From: AP-15 sp963716115
Lineage (GTDB): Bacteria; Pseudomonadota; Alphaproteobacteria; ATCC43930; CGMCC-115725
Assembly: GCA_963716115.1 (NCBI GenBank)
Contig: CAVQSZ010000032.1
Span: 62,001 to 126,000 of the forward strand
Length of the DNA: 64,000 bases
Reading direction: 5' to 3'
The stretch's first letter is position 1, and the number at the start of each line of letters is the position of its first letter. Below are positions 18,541 to 27,817 of this stretch, one piece after another. A model generated the notes under the pieces. That model made no database searches. It was not told the origin of the DNA and worked only from the letters and a program-made list of their open reading frames with translations. A program made the position numbers and the translations under genes.

Positions 18541-19686
18541 TCAGCGCCAGAATTCGCGCGAGGCGAGGCGGGCGCCTTCGGCGAGGCTCCCAAGCTTGGC
18601 CCACACCACCCCCGGATCGACCGCGGCCTGGCCGACCCAGGTGCCGTAGCCGCAATCGCTGCCGGCGATGACGTTCTCGCGCCCGACGAGCCGCGCATAG
18701 CGGCCGATCCGCTGCGCCACCAGCTCCGGGTGCTCGATGAAATTGGTCTTCGATTCGATGACGCCGGGGATCAGCACCTTGCCGTCGGGCAATTTCACGT
18801 CTTCGAACACGGTCCATTCATGCGCGTGGCGCGGGTTGGCCGCCTCGAACGACAGCCCGGCGGGCTTGGCCAGAAAGACCGTCTCGACGATGTCCTTGAG
18901 CGGCACGTCGCAATGGTGCGGGCCCTCGTAATTGCCCCAGCACAGATGCAGGCGCATGCGGTCGGCCGGGATGCTCGCAACGGCGTGGTTGAGCGCCTCG
19001 ATGTGCAGCCGCATCTTGCCGCGGAAGCCGGCGGTGTCGAGGTCGGCGTATTGGATGTGCCGGCCCATCGCGAGGTCGGGGCAGTCGATCTGCAGGATCA
19101 GCCCGGCCCCGGCCACGGCCTCGTATTCCGGCCGCATCGCCTCGGCGATGGCGTGCAGATAGGCCTCCTCGCTCGGGTAGTGGCCGTTGTGGAAGAACAA
19201 TGAGATGACGCCCGGCGAGGCGGCGCTGAGAAACGCTTGCGAAGGGTTTGACGGCGCGAGCGCGGCCTTCAGATTGGCGACATCGGTTTGCGCCGCGCCG
19301 GGGTCGCGCACGCCGATCGGGCCGTTGCAGCCGGGGGTGCGGCGCCGCGAGCGTCCGGGATCGCCGAACACCCGCTGCGCGAAATCCGGAAAATCGACGA
19401 GGTCCTGATAGACGAGCGGCCGGCTCTCGCCGCCGAACCCGTCGAGCCGGTCCTTGACGTAGGTGGCGTAGCTGGGCTTCGACATCTCGCCGTCGTTGAC
19501 GATGTCGACGCCGGCCGCGACCTGCTTCCCGACCACCGCCGCCACCGCCGCGCGGATCGTCGCCGCGAGCGCCGCCGGGTCGACCGGCACGCCCTCCTCC
19601 TTGGCGAACATCGCGCGCACCAGGTCGGGCGGCCGCGGCAGGCTGCCGGCATGCGTCGTCGCAAACCGCCCGGCGCTATGCTGCAT
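18541..19686 (-). CDS. MetE C-terminal-like methyltransferase (cobalamin-independent methionine synthase family)
   Basis: A 381-residue stand-alone version of the MetE catalytic domain (YxjG/YxjH and epoxyalkane:CoM transferase-like group). Zinc ligands are visible as LHLCWGNYEG (H and C) and GSDCGYGTW (second C). The N-terminus has the family THAGSLPRPPDLV. Proteins of this group act on thiols with various methyl donors; whether this one makes methionine is not known. ATG at 19686. It lies 14 bases downstream of a luciferase-like gene on the same strand. Confidence 0.85.
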   Translation of the reverse strand: MQHSAGRFATTHAGSLPRPPDLVRAMFAKEEGVPVDPAALAATIRAAVAAVVGKQVAAGVDIVNDGEMSKPSYATYVKDRLDGFGGESRPLVYQDLVDFPDFAQRVFGDPGRSRRRTPGCNGPIGVRDPGAAQTDVANLKAALAPSNPSQAFLSAASPGVISLFFHNGHYPSEEAYLHAIAEAMRPEYEAVAGAGLILQIDCPDLAMGRHIQYADLDTAGFRGKMRLHIEALNHAVASIPADRMRLHLCWGNYEGPHHCDVPLKDIVETVFLAKPAGLSFEAANPRHAHEWTVFEDVKLPDGKVLIPGVIESKTNFIEHPELVAQRIGRYARLVGRENVIAGSDCGYGTWVGQAAVDPGVVWAKLGSLAEGARLASREFWR

Positions 19687-19700
19687 CGCTGCCTCCGTGC

Positions 19701-20729
19701 TCAGTGCAGCCGCGGCATGACCTCTTCGCAGAGCAATTGCAAGGACCGGGTCATCGGCTCGGGCGCGATCAGCGCGCCGAAATTCAATTCGGCCAGGATG
19801 CCGTTCAGACCCAGCTCCTCGTGCAGTTGCCGCAGGCGGTCGGCGACATGTTGCGGACCGCCGATGATGACCTTGTCGCGCCGCACCTCCTCATAGGAGA
19901 TCGTCTTCACCGTCTCGGCCTCGGCCGCGCGGCGGCGGTTGGGCGAATTCTCGAGCCGCGTGCTCAGGGTCCGGTAGCCGCGCATGATGCTTTCCTCGGC
20001 CTCGTCGAGCGCCTGCCGGTCGGTGTCGGCGATATGCAGGGTCAGCCGCAGATAGACCTCGCCCTCGCCCGGATGGCCGGCCGCCCGATACGCCTCGCGG
20101 TAGGCGGCGAGGTCGGGTGCGAGACCCGACAGCGAGCCGCTGCGCACCGCGACAAAGATCGGGTAGCCGGCCTCGCCCAACGACGGAAAGGTCTCCTCGC
20201 TGGCGGCGGCGACGCGGATCGGCGGGAACGGCCGTTGATAGGGCTGCGGCACCGCCGAGGCGTTGTCGAAGCGCCAATACTTCCCCTCGAACGAAAACCG
20301 CTCCTGCGTCCACGCCCGCTTGACGATCTCCAAGGTCTCCAGAAACCGCTCGCGGCTTTCCGAATAAGGGACGCCGTAGGCCATGTAGCTGCGCGGGTTG
20401 CCGCTGCGCCCGACCCCGAAGAGCAGCCGGCCGCCGCTGATCTGGTCGACCGTGGCGGTCTCCTCGGCGAGCCGCAGCGGGTGGCACAGCGGCAACACCT
20501 GGACGCCGGTGCCGATCTTGATCCGCCGGGTGCGGGCGGCGATGGCGCTCGCCACGGTCATCGGCGCGCTCATCACCGAGCGGCGCGCCTGCTGGTGGAT
20601 TTCGGCGAGCCAGATCGCGTCGAGCCCCCAGCGGTCGGCGGCCTCGATCTGATCGAGCGCCTCGGCGAAGGCTTCGGCCTGGGTCTGCTCCGGCCGGCAG
20701 TGAAATTCATGATAGACGCCGATTTCCAT
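19701..20729 (-). CDS. LLM-class flavin-dependent oxidoreductase
   Basis: A 342-residue luciferase-like monooxygenase expected to use reduced flavin. Family features are the N-terminal barrel strand (MEIGVYHEFHCRP), WLAEIHQ, RRIKIGTGVQVLPLCHPLRLAEE and DQISGGRLLFGVGRSGNP, with the flavin-binding region towards RVAAASEE. The substrate is unknown. It is divergent from a LysR regulator, which is a common arrangement for catabolic monooxygenases, so the regulator may control this pair of genes. Confidence 0.88.
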   Translation of the reverse strand: MEIGVYHEFHCRPEQTQAEAFAEALDQIEAADRWGLDAIWLAEIHQQARRSVMSAPMTVASAIAARTRRIKIGTGVQVLPLCHPLRLAEETATVDQISGGRLLFGVGRSGNPRSYMAYGVPYSESRERFLETLEIVKRAWTQERFSFEGKYWRFDNASAVPQPYQRPFPPIRVAAASEETFPSLGEAGYPIFVAVRSGSLSGLAPDLAAYREAYRAAGHPGEGEVYLRLTLHIADTDRQALDEAEESIMRGYRTLSTRLENSPNRRRAAEAETVKTISYEEVRRDKVIIGGPQHVADRLRQLHEELGLNGILAELNFGALIAPEPMTRSLQLLCEEVMPRLH

Positions 20730-20891
20730 TTTTCCGCCTCTCCGACCGCGCGCCGCACCCGTGCGACGGTAATTTTGTTCCGCTCATCAGGCAAATGCTG
20801 ATTTCCGATCATATCCATGCCGATGCGGCATGATCGGGCGGCCGCAATTCCGATTGACGCGGCCGCGGCCGGCGGGCGAAATCGCCCGGTC

Positions 20892-21842
20892 ATGGAGCTG
20901 CGCAGCCTTTCCTACTTTGTCCGCATCGCCGAGCTCGGCAGCATCACCCGCGCCGCAGCCCACCTGCAGATCGCCCAGCCGGCCTTGACGCGGCATGTGC
21001 AGCGGCTCGAGGACGAGCTCGACACGCCGTTGTTCACCCGCGCCAACCGCGGCGTGCGGCTGACCGAGGCCGGCTGCAAATTGCTCGAAAGCGCGCAGCG
21101 CATCCTGCGCGATGTCGAGCGCGCCGGCGACGAGATCCGCGCGCGCAAGGCGCATCCGAGCGGCAAGATCATCCTCGGCGTGACCCCGACCCAATGCCCG
21201 GTCGTGGCCCCCGAGGTCTTCGCCCGGATGCGGCGGCATTACCCGATGATCGAGCTCAAGGTCGTGCATGCCGGCATGGTGCGGCTCGAGGAGTTCGTGA
21301 TCGACGGCCGCGTCGACATCGCGCTGATGTCGGAGATGTCGAAAAGCCGGCTGATCCTTTCGACCCGGCTCGCCGAGGAGGAGATGGTGCTGGTGACGCG
21401 GCCGGGCGCGCGGGGGAGCGGGGTCGTCTCGCCGGAGGAGCTCTCGCGCACGCCGCTGATCCTCGGCGACGGGCTGCGGGCGGCGATGGAGGCGCTGCTC
21501 GCCGGGCGCGGCGTCGAGCTTCTGGTCGAGACCGAGCTCAACGACCACGAGACGATCCGGCTGATGGTGCAGCAGGGGGTGGGCGCCTCGATCCTGCCGC
21601 ATTCCTCGGTCCATCGCGAGTGCGCGCGCGGGCTCGCCGAGGCGCACCGCATCACCGAGGACGGCGTCTTCCGGACCTTGGCGCTGGGCGCCGCGGTGGG
21701 CCGCAGCTCGTCCGCGGCGCGCGACGCAGTGGCCGCGACCGTCGCCGCGGTGCTCGCCGACAGCGAGGCGGACGGCAGGCTCCGCCCGCCGGCATTTGGC
21801 GATGCCGCCGGGGCGCGCGAGCCTGCTAAGATGGCGTCATGA
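20892..21842 (+). CDS. LysR family transcriptional regulator
   Basis: A 316-residue activator/repressor. The winged helix-turn-helix occupies residues 1-60 (MELRSLSYFVRIAELGSIT followed by AAAHLQIAQPALTRHVQRLE), then a linker helix and a two-lobed inducer-binding domain (KIILGVTPTQCPVVAPEVF to the C-terminus). ATG at 20892 gives the standard LysR N-terminus; the 25-codon extension from 20817 is unlikely. The divergent monooxygenase gene starts 162 bases away, leaving room for a T-N11-A type operator that I could not pin down. The stop overlaps the ATG of a small broken ORF. Confidence 0.93.
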   Translation: MELRSLSYFVRIAELGSITRAAAHLQIAQPALTRHVQRLEDELDTPLFTRANRGVRLTEAGCKLLESAQRILRDVERAGDEIRARKAHPSGKIILGVTPTQCPVVAPEVFARMRRHYPMIELKVVHAGMVRLEEFVIDGRVDIALMSEMSKSRLILSTRLAEEEMVLVTRPGARGSGVVSPEELSRTPLILGDGLRAAMEALLAGRGVELLVETELNDHETIRLMVQQGVGASILPHSSVHRECARGLAEAHRITEDGVFRTLALGAAVGRSSSAARDAVAATVAAVLADSEADGRLRPPAFGDAAGAREPAKMAS

Positions 21843-22005
21843 CCGGCGGGCTCGACACTCACGAGACGGTCAAAAGCCTGACCGCCTCCGGCTTTACCGA
21901 CGCGCAGGCCGAGGCCATTACGGCGAGACGGCGCTGCCGATCAGGGACGGGTTGCCCAAGTTCGAGGACCTTCCCGCCCAATACGGCGGCTCTGGCGAGG
22001 TGTAG
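21839..22005 (+). pseudogene. Remnant resembling the N-terminus of a DUF1640-type coiled-coil protein
   Basis: ATG at 21839 overlaps the LysR stop. The first about 26 residues (MTGGLDTHETVKSLTASGFT, then DAQAEAI) fit the start of DUF1640/CCDC90-type proteins. The frame then loses all similarity. Another frame continues with IRDGLPKFEDLPAQYGGSGE and stops at 22005, like the tail of an unrelated small protein. It therefore looks like a deletion junction joining two gene fragments rather than a live gene. Confidence 0.4.
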
Positions 22006-22121
22006 CCGGAGTAGGCAGCGGGTAGGGGCGAGATGTCGATGGTTGTATCCGATCCGGGAAAATCACGCTCCACAAGGCTCCCCTGGCGGTCGCGGGGGTC
22101 GCGATTCGGACGGAGGCCGAG

Positions 22122-22168
22122 CTCCCTCGCCCCGCCTGCGGGGAGAGGGTCGGGGTGAGGGGCGAGCC
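22122..22168. repeat. REP-like palindromic element, left copy
   Basis: CTCCCTCGCCCCGCCTGCGG followed by GGAGAGGGTCGGGGTGAGGG forms a stem-loop. Its reverse complement relative lies at 22391-22437, so the two could also pair with each other over about 270 bases. Confidence 0.6.
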
Positions 22169-22390
22169 TTCGCGGGTCCTAGCGTTGCGGGGCAAGGATC
22201 AAAGCCGTGCTAACCGAGCGCTATCCGTGCGGCGCGCGCTCACGCCTGCCGAATGCGCGTTATGAAAACATATTCGCGGCCGGCAACTCGGGGGGTCAAA
22301 TTTGTCCGACAGGAGCCTGCCGATCGGCGCCATGTCAACGTCGTTTGCCGCGAGCGACGCCTGGTTGCACTCTTGGCCAAACTCGATAGG

Positions 22391-22437
22391 CCGCCCCTCA
22401 CCCCGTCCCTCTCCCCGCAAGCGGGGCGAGGGAGACC
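22391..22437. repeat. REP-like palindromic element, right copy
   Basis: CCCCTCACCCCGTCCCTCTC followed by CCCGCAAGCGGGGCGAGGGA is the inverted counterpart of the element at 22122-22168. Orientation and spacing are those of a paired REP unit. Confidence 0.6.
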
Positions 22438-22528
22438 TGCGGCGTGCGATTTAGGGCGCGCTCAGCATTACCGAAGCCCCCTTGTATGGGAACTCACGAC
22501 CAGCAGACAATAGCGAAGGAGAGAAGCG

Positions 22529-23356
22529 ATGCAGATCGTCGATTCACAGATCCATCTTTGGGAAAACGCGCGGATGTCGCCGCAGCACCGGCAGATCCCG
22601 ACCTATAATGTCGACGACGCGTTGAAGGAGATGGCCGAGGCCGGGGTCGATGCGGCGGTCATCCATCCGCCCAGCACCTTGGGCGAAGGGCCCAACGCGC
22701 AGGCGGTCGAAGCGGTCAAGGCGCACCCGAGCAAATTCTGCATCCTCGGCAATTTCGACCTGCAGAGCCCGGACCGCGAGAACATCGTCAAAAATTGGCG
22801 GCAGCGGCCGGGCATGCTCGGCTTCCGCTTTACATTCAACCAGCCGCACCAGCAGGGCTGGTGGTCGGACGGCTCGCTCGACTGGTTCTGGGCCGCCTGC
22901 GAGCGCGAGAAATTGCCGGTCGGCCTCCTGGCCGGCGGGCATATGGCCGATCTCGGCCGGATCGCCGAGCGCCACCCGGGCCTCAAATTGCACATCGACC
23001 ACCACGGCCGCGGCGGCGGGGGCGGCTCCGGGACCGACGACGCCGCCTTCGCCAATCTCGGCGAGATGCTGGCGCTGGCCAGGCGCCCCAATGTCGCGGT
23101 CAAGCTTTCGGGCGCGCCGAGCTATTCGAGCGAGCCCTACCCTTACCGCAACATCCATAAATACATCCGCCAGATCTTCGATGCGTTCGGCGCCCGGCGC
23201 TGCTTCTGGGGCACCGACATCACCCGCATGCCGTGCTCCTATCGGCAATGCGTGACGATGTTCACCGACGAGCTGCCGTGGCTCCAGGGCCGCGACAAGG
23301 AGCTGGTCATGGGGGACGCGGTCTGCGACTGGCTCGGCTGGAAGCGCCCGGCCTGA
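22529..23356 (+). CDS. Amidohydrolase family 2 protein (TIM-barrel hydrolase)
   Basis: A 275-residue member of the amidohydrolase-2 family (lactonase/decarboxylase relatives such as LigI and fuconolactonase-like enzymes). The N-terminal metal motif reads VDSQIHLW, with Gln in place of the first His of the usual HxH; this QxH form is found in a subgroup of the family. Further conserved points are LKLHIDHHGR, NVAVKLSG and CFWGTDITRMPCSYRQC. The active-site aspartate is probably that of GTDITR. Start at 22529 follows GAAGGAGAGAAGCG. It stands just upstream of fumC but with its own gap; the substrate is unknown. Confidence 0.85.
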   Translation: MQIVDSQIHLWENARMSPQHRQIPTYNVDDALKEMAEAGVDAAVIHPPSTLGEGPNAQAVEAVKAHPSKFCILGNFDLQSPDRENIVKNWRQRPGMLGFRFTFNQPHQQGWWSDGSLDWFWAACEREKLPVGLLAGGHMADLGRIAERHPGLKLHIDHHGRGGGGGSGTDDAAFANLGEMLALARRPNVAVKLSGAPSYSSEPYPYRNIHKYIRQIFDAFGARRCFWGTDITRMPCSYRQCVTMFTDELPWLQGRDKELVMGDAVCDWLGWKRPA

Positions 23357-23443
23357 CCGGCCGGGCGCGGCCGGCGCCGCCGCCCGCGGCGAGATCGGGC
23401 CGCCGTTTGACCCGGAGGGAAGCCGAAGACAGGAGCCGCCGCC

Positions 23444-24859
23444 ATAACCGATCGACGATTTCGCATCGAAGAGGATTCGCTCGGCGAGGTCAGGGTGCCG
23501 AGCCGGCATCTCTGGGGCGCGCAGACCCAGCGCTCGCGAGAAAACTTTGCGATCGGCGTGGACCGGTTCCGTTGGGGGCGGCCGGTGATCCGGGCCTTGG
23601 GCATCCTGAAGAAATGCGCGGCGCTGGCGAACCTGGAGCTGGGGCGGCTGCCCCGGGAAAAGGTCGACCTGATCGTGCGCGCCGCCCAGGAGGTGATCGA
23701 CGGCAAGCTCGACGGCGAGTTCCCGGCGGTGGTCTTTCAGACCGGGTCGGGCACCCAGACCAACATGAACGCCAACGAGGTGATCTCCAACCGGGCGATC
23801 CAGCTCGCCGGCGGCGTGCTCGGCTCGAAAAAGCCAATTCATCCCAACGACGACGTCAACCAGTCGCAATCGTCGAACGACGCCTTTCCGACCGTCATGC
23901 ACATCGCCGCGGTCGAGGAGATCACGCGCCGTCTCTTGCCCGCGCTCGGCGCGCTGCGCCGGACTTTGGACGCCAAGGCGAAGGCCTACGCCGAAATCGT
24001 CATGGTCGGGCGCACCCATCTTCAGGACGCCACACCGTTGACCGTCGGTCAGATGATCTCGGGCTGGGTGGCGCAGCTCGACGATGCGGCAGCGACGATC
24101 GAGCGCGCCTTGCCGGGCCTGCGCCGGCTGGCGATCGGCGGCACCGCGGTCGGCACCGGGCTCAACGCGCCTGCGCGCTTCGGCGAGGCGGCGGCGCGCA
24201 GGGTGGCCGAGGAGACCGGGCATGAATTCGTCTCGGCCCCGAACAAATTCGCCGCCTTGTCGGCGCACGACGCGATGGTCAACGCCAGCGCCGCGCTGCG
24301 GACCCTGGCCGGCGCGCTGATGAAGATCGCCAACGACGTGCGCTGGCACGCCAGCGGCCCGCGCGCCGGTCTCGGCGAGCTGACGATCCCCGAGAACGAG
24401 CCGGGCTCGTCGATCATGCCCGGCAAGATCAACCCGACCCAGTGCGAGGCGCTGACCATGGTCGCGGCGCAGGTGTTCGGCAATGATCTCACGGTCGCCT
24501 TCGCCGGCTCGCAGGGCAACTTTCAGCTCAACGTCTACAAGCCGGTGATGCTGCACAACGTCATCGAATCGGTCGGGCTCTTAGCGGACGCCTGTGTGTC
24601 GTTCGAGGAGCGCTGCGCCCGCGGCATCGAGACGAACGAAGAGCGCATCGCCGCGAACCTCAAAAATTCCTTGATGCTGGTGACGGCGCTCAACCCCCAT
24701 ATCGGCTACGAGAAGGCCGCGAAGATTTCGCAGACCGCGTATCGCGAGGACATCAGCCTGCGCGAGGCGGCGCTGAAGCTCGGCTTTGTGACCGCGGCCG
24801 AGTTCGACGAATGGGTCCGGCCGGAGGAGATGACGCACCCGCAGCCGGAACCGGGCTAG
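23444..24859 (+). CDS. fumC: Class II fumarate hydratase (apparent ATA start codon)
   Basis: Fumarase C interconverts fumarate and malate in the citric acid cycle. The body is complete: WGAQTQRS near the N-terminus, GSGTQTNMNANEVI, the catalytic signature GSSIMPGKINPTQCE and the C-terminal helix bundle. Family proteins begin about 17 residues before the only standard start (GTG 23495). In frame and seven bases after AGGAGCC lies ATA at 23444, followed by TDRRFRIEEDSLGEVRVPSR, exactly the expected N-terminus. Either ATG has been misread or mutated to ATA, or ATA initiates. From there the enzyme has 471 residues, the normal size. Confidence 0.92.
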   Translation: MTDRRFRIEEDSLGEVRVPSRHLWGAQTQRSRENFAIGVDRFRWGRPVIRALGILKKCAALANLELGRLPREKVDLIVRAAQEVIDGKLDGEFPAVVFQTGSGTQTNMNANEVISNRAIQLAGGVLGSKKPIHPNDDVNQSQSSNDAFPTVMHIAAVEEITRRLLPALGALRRTLDAKAKAYAEIVMVGRTHLQDATPLTVGQMISGWVAQLDDAAATIERALPGLRRLAIGGTAVGTGLNAPARFGEAAARRVAEETGHEFVSAPNKFAALSAHDAMVNASAALRTLAGALMKIANDVRWHASGPRAGLGELTIPENEPGSSIMPGKINPTQCEALTMVAAQVFGNDLTVAFAGSQGNFQLNVYKPVMLHNVIESVGLLADACVSFEERCARGIETNEERIAANLKNSLMLVTALNPHIGYEKAAKISQTAYREDISLREAALKLGFVTAAEFDEWVRPEEMTHPQPEPG

Positions 24860-24869
24860 AACGTGGTCC

Positions 24870-25023
24870 CATGAGGCTGAACCGCTTCACTCCCGCTGTC
24901 CCGGCGAAAGCCGGGACCCACGCCCGTGGTGGAAAGGTGGGTCCCGGCGTTCGCCGGGACAGCGGAAACAGGCATTGACAGAGCCTCTCCAGAACGGCCG
25001 CTCGATCTGATCGGATCGTGCTC
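24870..25023. repeat. Dispersed intergenic repeat, copy 2 (inverted relative to copy 1)
   Basis: Reverse complement of parts of 1839-2088; see that entry. It contains two stems built on GTCCCGGC...GCCGGGAC around CACGCCCGTGGTGG. It fills the 264-base gap between fumC and the convergent valine-catabolism operon, where it could serve as a bidirectional structured terminator. Confidence 0.75.
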
Positions 25024-25123
25024 TGGCCCCCCCGGCGGGAGAGCCGTCGAGCCTGTTCGGCCTGTTTCATCCGGCAAAAGATCTGGCGTCGGCCCCCGAC
25101 GCCGCGCCCCGACCGGCCGCCGG

Positions 25124-26197
25124 CTACGGGTCGAAGCGCAGCTCGCGGGGGCCGATCGGGGCGAAGTAGGCCTCGACCGTCGCGTCGTCGATTTCGGAGA
25201 GGGCGGCGGGGCGCCAGCGCGGGTTCTGGTCCTTGTCGATCAGCGCGGCGCGGACCCCTTCGTAGAAATCGTGCGCGGCCATCATGTGCTGGGTCAGCCG
25301 GTATTCGAGCGCCAGCGCCTGATCGAGGTCGCAGCAGCGGCCCACCTGCAGCTGGCGCAGGGTGACCTTGAGGCTGGTCGGGGATTTCGTCAGCAGGCCG
25401 GCGCGCGTCTGCGCCGCCCATCGGGCGTGCTCGCCGCCGGCCGCCGCCTCGGCGGCGAGCGCGTCGAGGATCGTCTCGATGCTGTCGCCGGCAAAGCAGC
25501 GGTCGATCGCCGGACGCAATGCAGCGACCGGCGCGGGCCCCGGATCGGCGCCAAAGCCGGCGAGGACCGCATCGGCCCGGTCCGGCTCGCGGCCGAGCGC
25601 GGCGACCAGCGCGTCCGCCCGGTCCTGCGCCACGGCATGGGTGGCGAGCCCGCAATAGAGCATATCCGCCGCCCGCAGCCTTGCCCCGGTCAGGCCGAGC
25701 CAGCGCCCGACACGGCCGGGGCAGCGGTTCAGGAACCGGGTCGCGCCGACATCGGGGAACAGGCCGATCGCGGTTTCCGGCATCGCAAAGAGGGTGCGCG
25801 GCGTGGCGATCCGGTAGGCGCCGTTGACCGAGATCCCGGCGCCGCCGCCCATCGTGATGCCGTCGACGATCGCGACATAGGGCTTGGGAAACCGGTGGAT
25901 TTCCCGGATCAGCGCGTATTCCTCGCGAAAAAAGACCGCCGTCAGGTCCGGGTCGCCGGCAATCCCGCGCCCGGCCTCGTAGACCGCGCGCACGTCGCCG
26001 CCGGCGCAGAAGGCGCGCCCGCCGGCGCCGCGGACGACGACGGCCTGCACCGAGGGGTCCGCGGCCCAGGCGGCGAGCGCCGGGGCGAAGCGGCGGTAGT
26101 TGGCGAGGGTCAGCGCGTTCAGCGCCTGCGGCCGGTTGATCGTCAGGGTGGCGAGGCCGCCGTCGCGGCCGAGCACGATTTCGTCGGCCTCGGCCAT
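25124..26197 (-). CDS. 3-hydroxyisobutyryl-CoA hydrolase (enoyl-CoA hydratase/isomerase family)
   Basis: A 357-residue crotonase-fold hydrolase of the HIBCH type (ECH_2), which releases 3-hydroxyisobutyrate from its CoA ester in valine degradation. Features are FCAGGDVRAVYEAGR, the oxyanion-hole segment GITMGGGAGISVNG, MPETAIGLFPDVGATRFL and a long C-terminal extension absent from ordinary enoyl-CoA hydratases. ATG at 26197 overlaps the stop of the GNAT gene (ATGA), and the acyl-CoA dehydrogenase lies upstream in the same operon, supporting the valine assignment. Confidence 0.9.
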   Translation of the reverse strand: MAEADEIVLGRDGGLATLTINRPQALNALTLANYRRFAPALAAWAADPSVQAVVVRGAGGRAFCAGGDVRAVYEAGRGIAGDPDLTAVFFREEYALIREIHRFPKPYVAIVDGITMGGGAGISVNGAYRIATPRTLFAMPETAIGLFPDVGATRFLNRCPGRVGRWLGLTGARLRAADMLYCGLATHAVAQDRADALVAALGREPDRADAVLAGFGADPGPAPVAALRPAIDRCFAGDSIETILDALAAEAAAGGEHARWAAQTRAGLLTKSPTSLKVTLRQLQVGRCCDLDQALALEYRLTQHMMAAHDFYEGVRAALIDKDQNPRWRPAALSEIDDATVEAYFAPIGPRELRFDP

Positions 26198-26631
26198 CAG
26201 GCCGGCAGGTCCTTGCGCAGCACGTAGGAGGTCGCCGCCACGCGATAGCCGAGCGCCTTATAAAAGGCGTGCGCCGGCGCGCGCGTGATGTTCGAGCTCA
26301 GCACGACCGAGGGGCAGCCCTGCTCGCGCCCCCAGCGCTCCGCCGCCGCCATCAGCGCCTTGCCGACCCCGGCGCCGCGAAAGGCGGCGTCGACGACGAT
26401 CGCCTGCACCACCGCCTCGCGCGGGTTTTCGATCGCCGGGCGCGCAAAGGCGTGGAGGAGGCCGACGACCCGCCCCTGCGTCTCGGCGGCGAGCAGCAGA
26501 TGGTCGGGCGTCGCGGTGACGGCGGCGAACCGCCGTTCGATCTCCTCGAGGGTCAGCCGGTAGCCGAGCTGGGCGAGGAGCGGCGCGCTCCGCGGGATGT
26601 CGGCGCGGGTCATCGGGCGCGGAGAGATCAT
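26197..26631 (-). CDS. GNAT family N-acetyltransferase
   Basis: A 144-residue acetyltransferase with the acetyl-CoA loop VDAAFRGAGVGKALMAAAERW and the C-terminal FYKALGYR-type strand. It is overlapped at both ends (ATGA with the acyl-CoA dehydrogenase stop and with the hydrolase start), so it is translated as part of the valine-type operon, though its acceptor substrate is unknown. MISPRPMTR starts at 26631; MTRADIP six codons later is a possible alternative. Confidence 0.85.
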   Translation of the reverse strand: MISPRPMTRADIPRSAPLLAQLGYRLTLEEIERRFAAVTATPDHLLLAAETQGRVVGLLHAFARPAIENPREAVVQAIVVDAAFRGAGVGKALMAAAERWGREQGCPSVVLSSNITRAPAHAFYKALGYRVAATSYVLRKDLPA

Positions 26632-27768
26632 CCGCCGAGCAGGCGGCGGGCGATGATCACCCGCATGATCTCGTTGGTGCCTTCGAGGATCTGGTGCACG
26701 CGCACATCGCGCAGGCGGCGCTCGATCGGGAAGTCCTTCAGGTAGCCGTAGCCGCCGAACAGCTGCAACGCCTCGTTGCAGACGTGGAACCCGGCGTCGG
26801 TGGCGAAGCGCTTGGCCATCGCGCAGCGCATGACCGCGTCCGGGTCGCCGGCGTCGAGGCTGGCAGCACCCCGGCGCACCATCAGCCGCGCCGCTTCGAG
26901 CTCGGTCGCCATGTCGGCGAGCTTGAACTGCAGGGCCTGGAAATCGGCGAGCGGGCGGCCGAACTGGCGGCGCTCGAGGAGGTGCTCGCGCGCCGCCTCG
27001 AGGCAGGCCCGCGCGCCGCCCAACGAGCAGGCGGCGATGTTGAGCCGGCCGCCGTCGAGCCCCATCATCGCGATCTTGAAGCCGTCGCCCTCCGCCCCGA
27101 GCCGGTTGGCGACGGGCACGCGGCAATCCTCGAAAATGACCATCGCCGTCGGCTGCGAGTTCCAGCCGAGCTTTCTCTCCTTCTTGCCGAAGGACAGGCC
27201 CGGCAGCGCCCTTTTCGACGACGAGGCAGGAGATGCCGTGCGGCCCGTCGCCGCCGGTCCGCACCATCGTCACGTAGAGGTCGCTCGACCCGCCGCCCGA
27301 GATGAACGCCTTGGTCCCGTTCAGCACATAGTCGTCGCCGTCGCGCACCGCGCGGGTGGCGAGCGCCGCCGCATCCGAGCCGCTGCCGGGCTCGGTCAGG
27401 CAATAGCTGGCGAAATGCGCCATCGAGGTCAGCTTCGGCAGCAGCCGGGCGCGCTGCTCGCGCCCGCCGAAGCGGTCGATCATCCAGGCCGCCATGTTGT
27501 GGATCGACAGATAAGCGGCGGTCGAGACGCAGGCCGCGGCCAATTCCTCGAAGATGATCGCGGCGTCGACCCGGCCGAGCCCGCTGCCGCCGAATTCCTC
27601 GCCGACATAGATGCCGGCAAAGCCCAGCGCCGCCGCCCGCCGCAGCGCCTCGACCGGGAACTCCTGGCGCTCGTCCCAGCCCGCCGCCTGCGGCAGCCAA
27701 TCCTCGCGGGCAAACGACCGCGCCGTCTCCTCGAACGCGCGCTGCTCGTCCGACAGACCGAAATCCAT
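26628..27768 (-). CDS. Acyl-CoA dehydrogenase, isobutyryl-CoA type (one frameshift)
   Basis: FAD-dependent acyl-CoA dehydrogenase. The N-terminal helical domain starts MDFGLSDEQRAFEETARSFA; the central region has the CLTEPGSGSDAAAL signature; the C-terminal part has QLFGGYGYLKDFPIERRLRD and the EGTNEIMR motif holding the position of the catalytic glutamate region. Near 27207 an extra base breaks the frame inside the segment that should read VEKGLPGLSFGKKERKLGW. The corrected enzyme has about 379 residues. The hydrolase in the same operon suggests isobutyryl-CoA (valine pathway) as substrate; this is inference. Confidence 0.9.
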
Positions 27769-27817
27769 GCCGCGAAGATAGGCGGGCGGCGGCGGCCCGG
27801 CAACAGCCGTCGGGCGC

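Larger units (their letters stand above)
22006..22528. other. Gene-free stretch with two inverted REP-like hairpins
   Basis: No gene is supported. Two copies of a hairpin of the type CCCTC-CCCGC-GCGGGG-GAGGG lie in opposite orientation at about 22122-22168 and 22391-22437, enclosing about 220 bases of unique DNA. The only translated similarity I see is none; small ORFs here are GC-rich read-through. The final 30 bases carry GAAGGAGAG, the ribosome binding site of the amidohydrolase gene. Confidence 0.55.

Noticed and set aside
22122..22437. Possible CRISPR or IS remnant bounded by inverted hairpins
   Set aside because: Only two hairpin copies, no spacer periodicity and no transposase-like coding; a paired REP element explains it.
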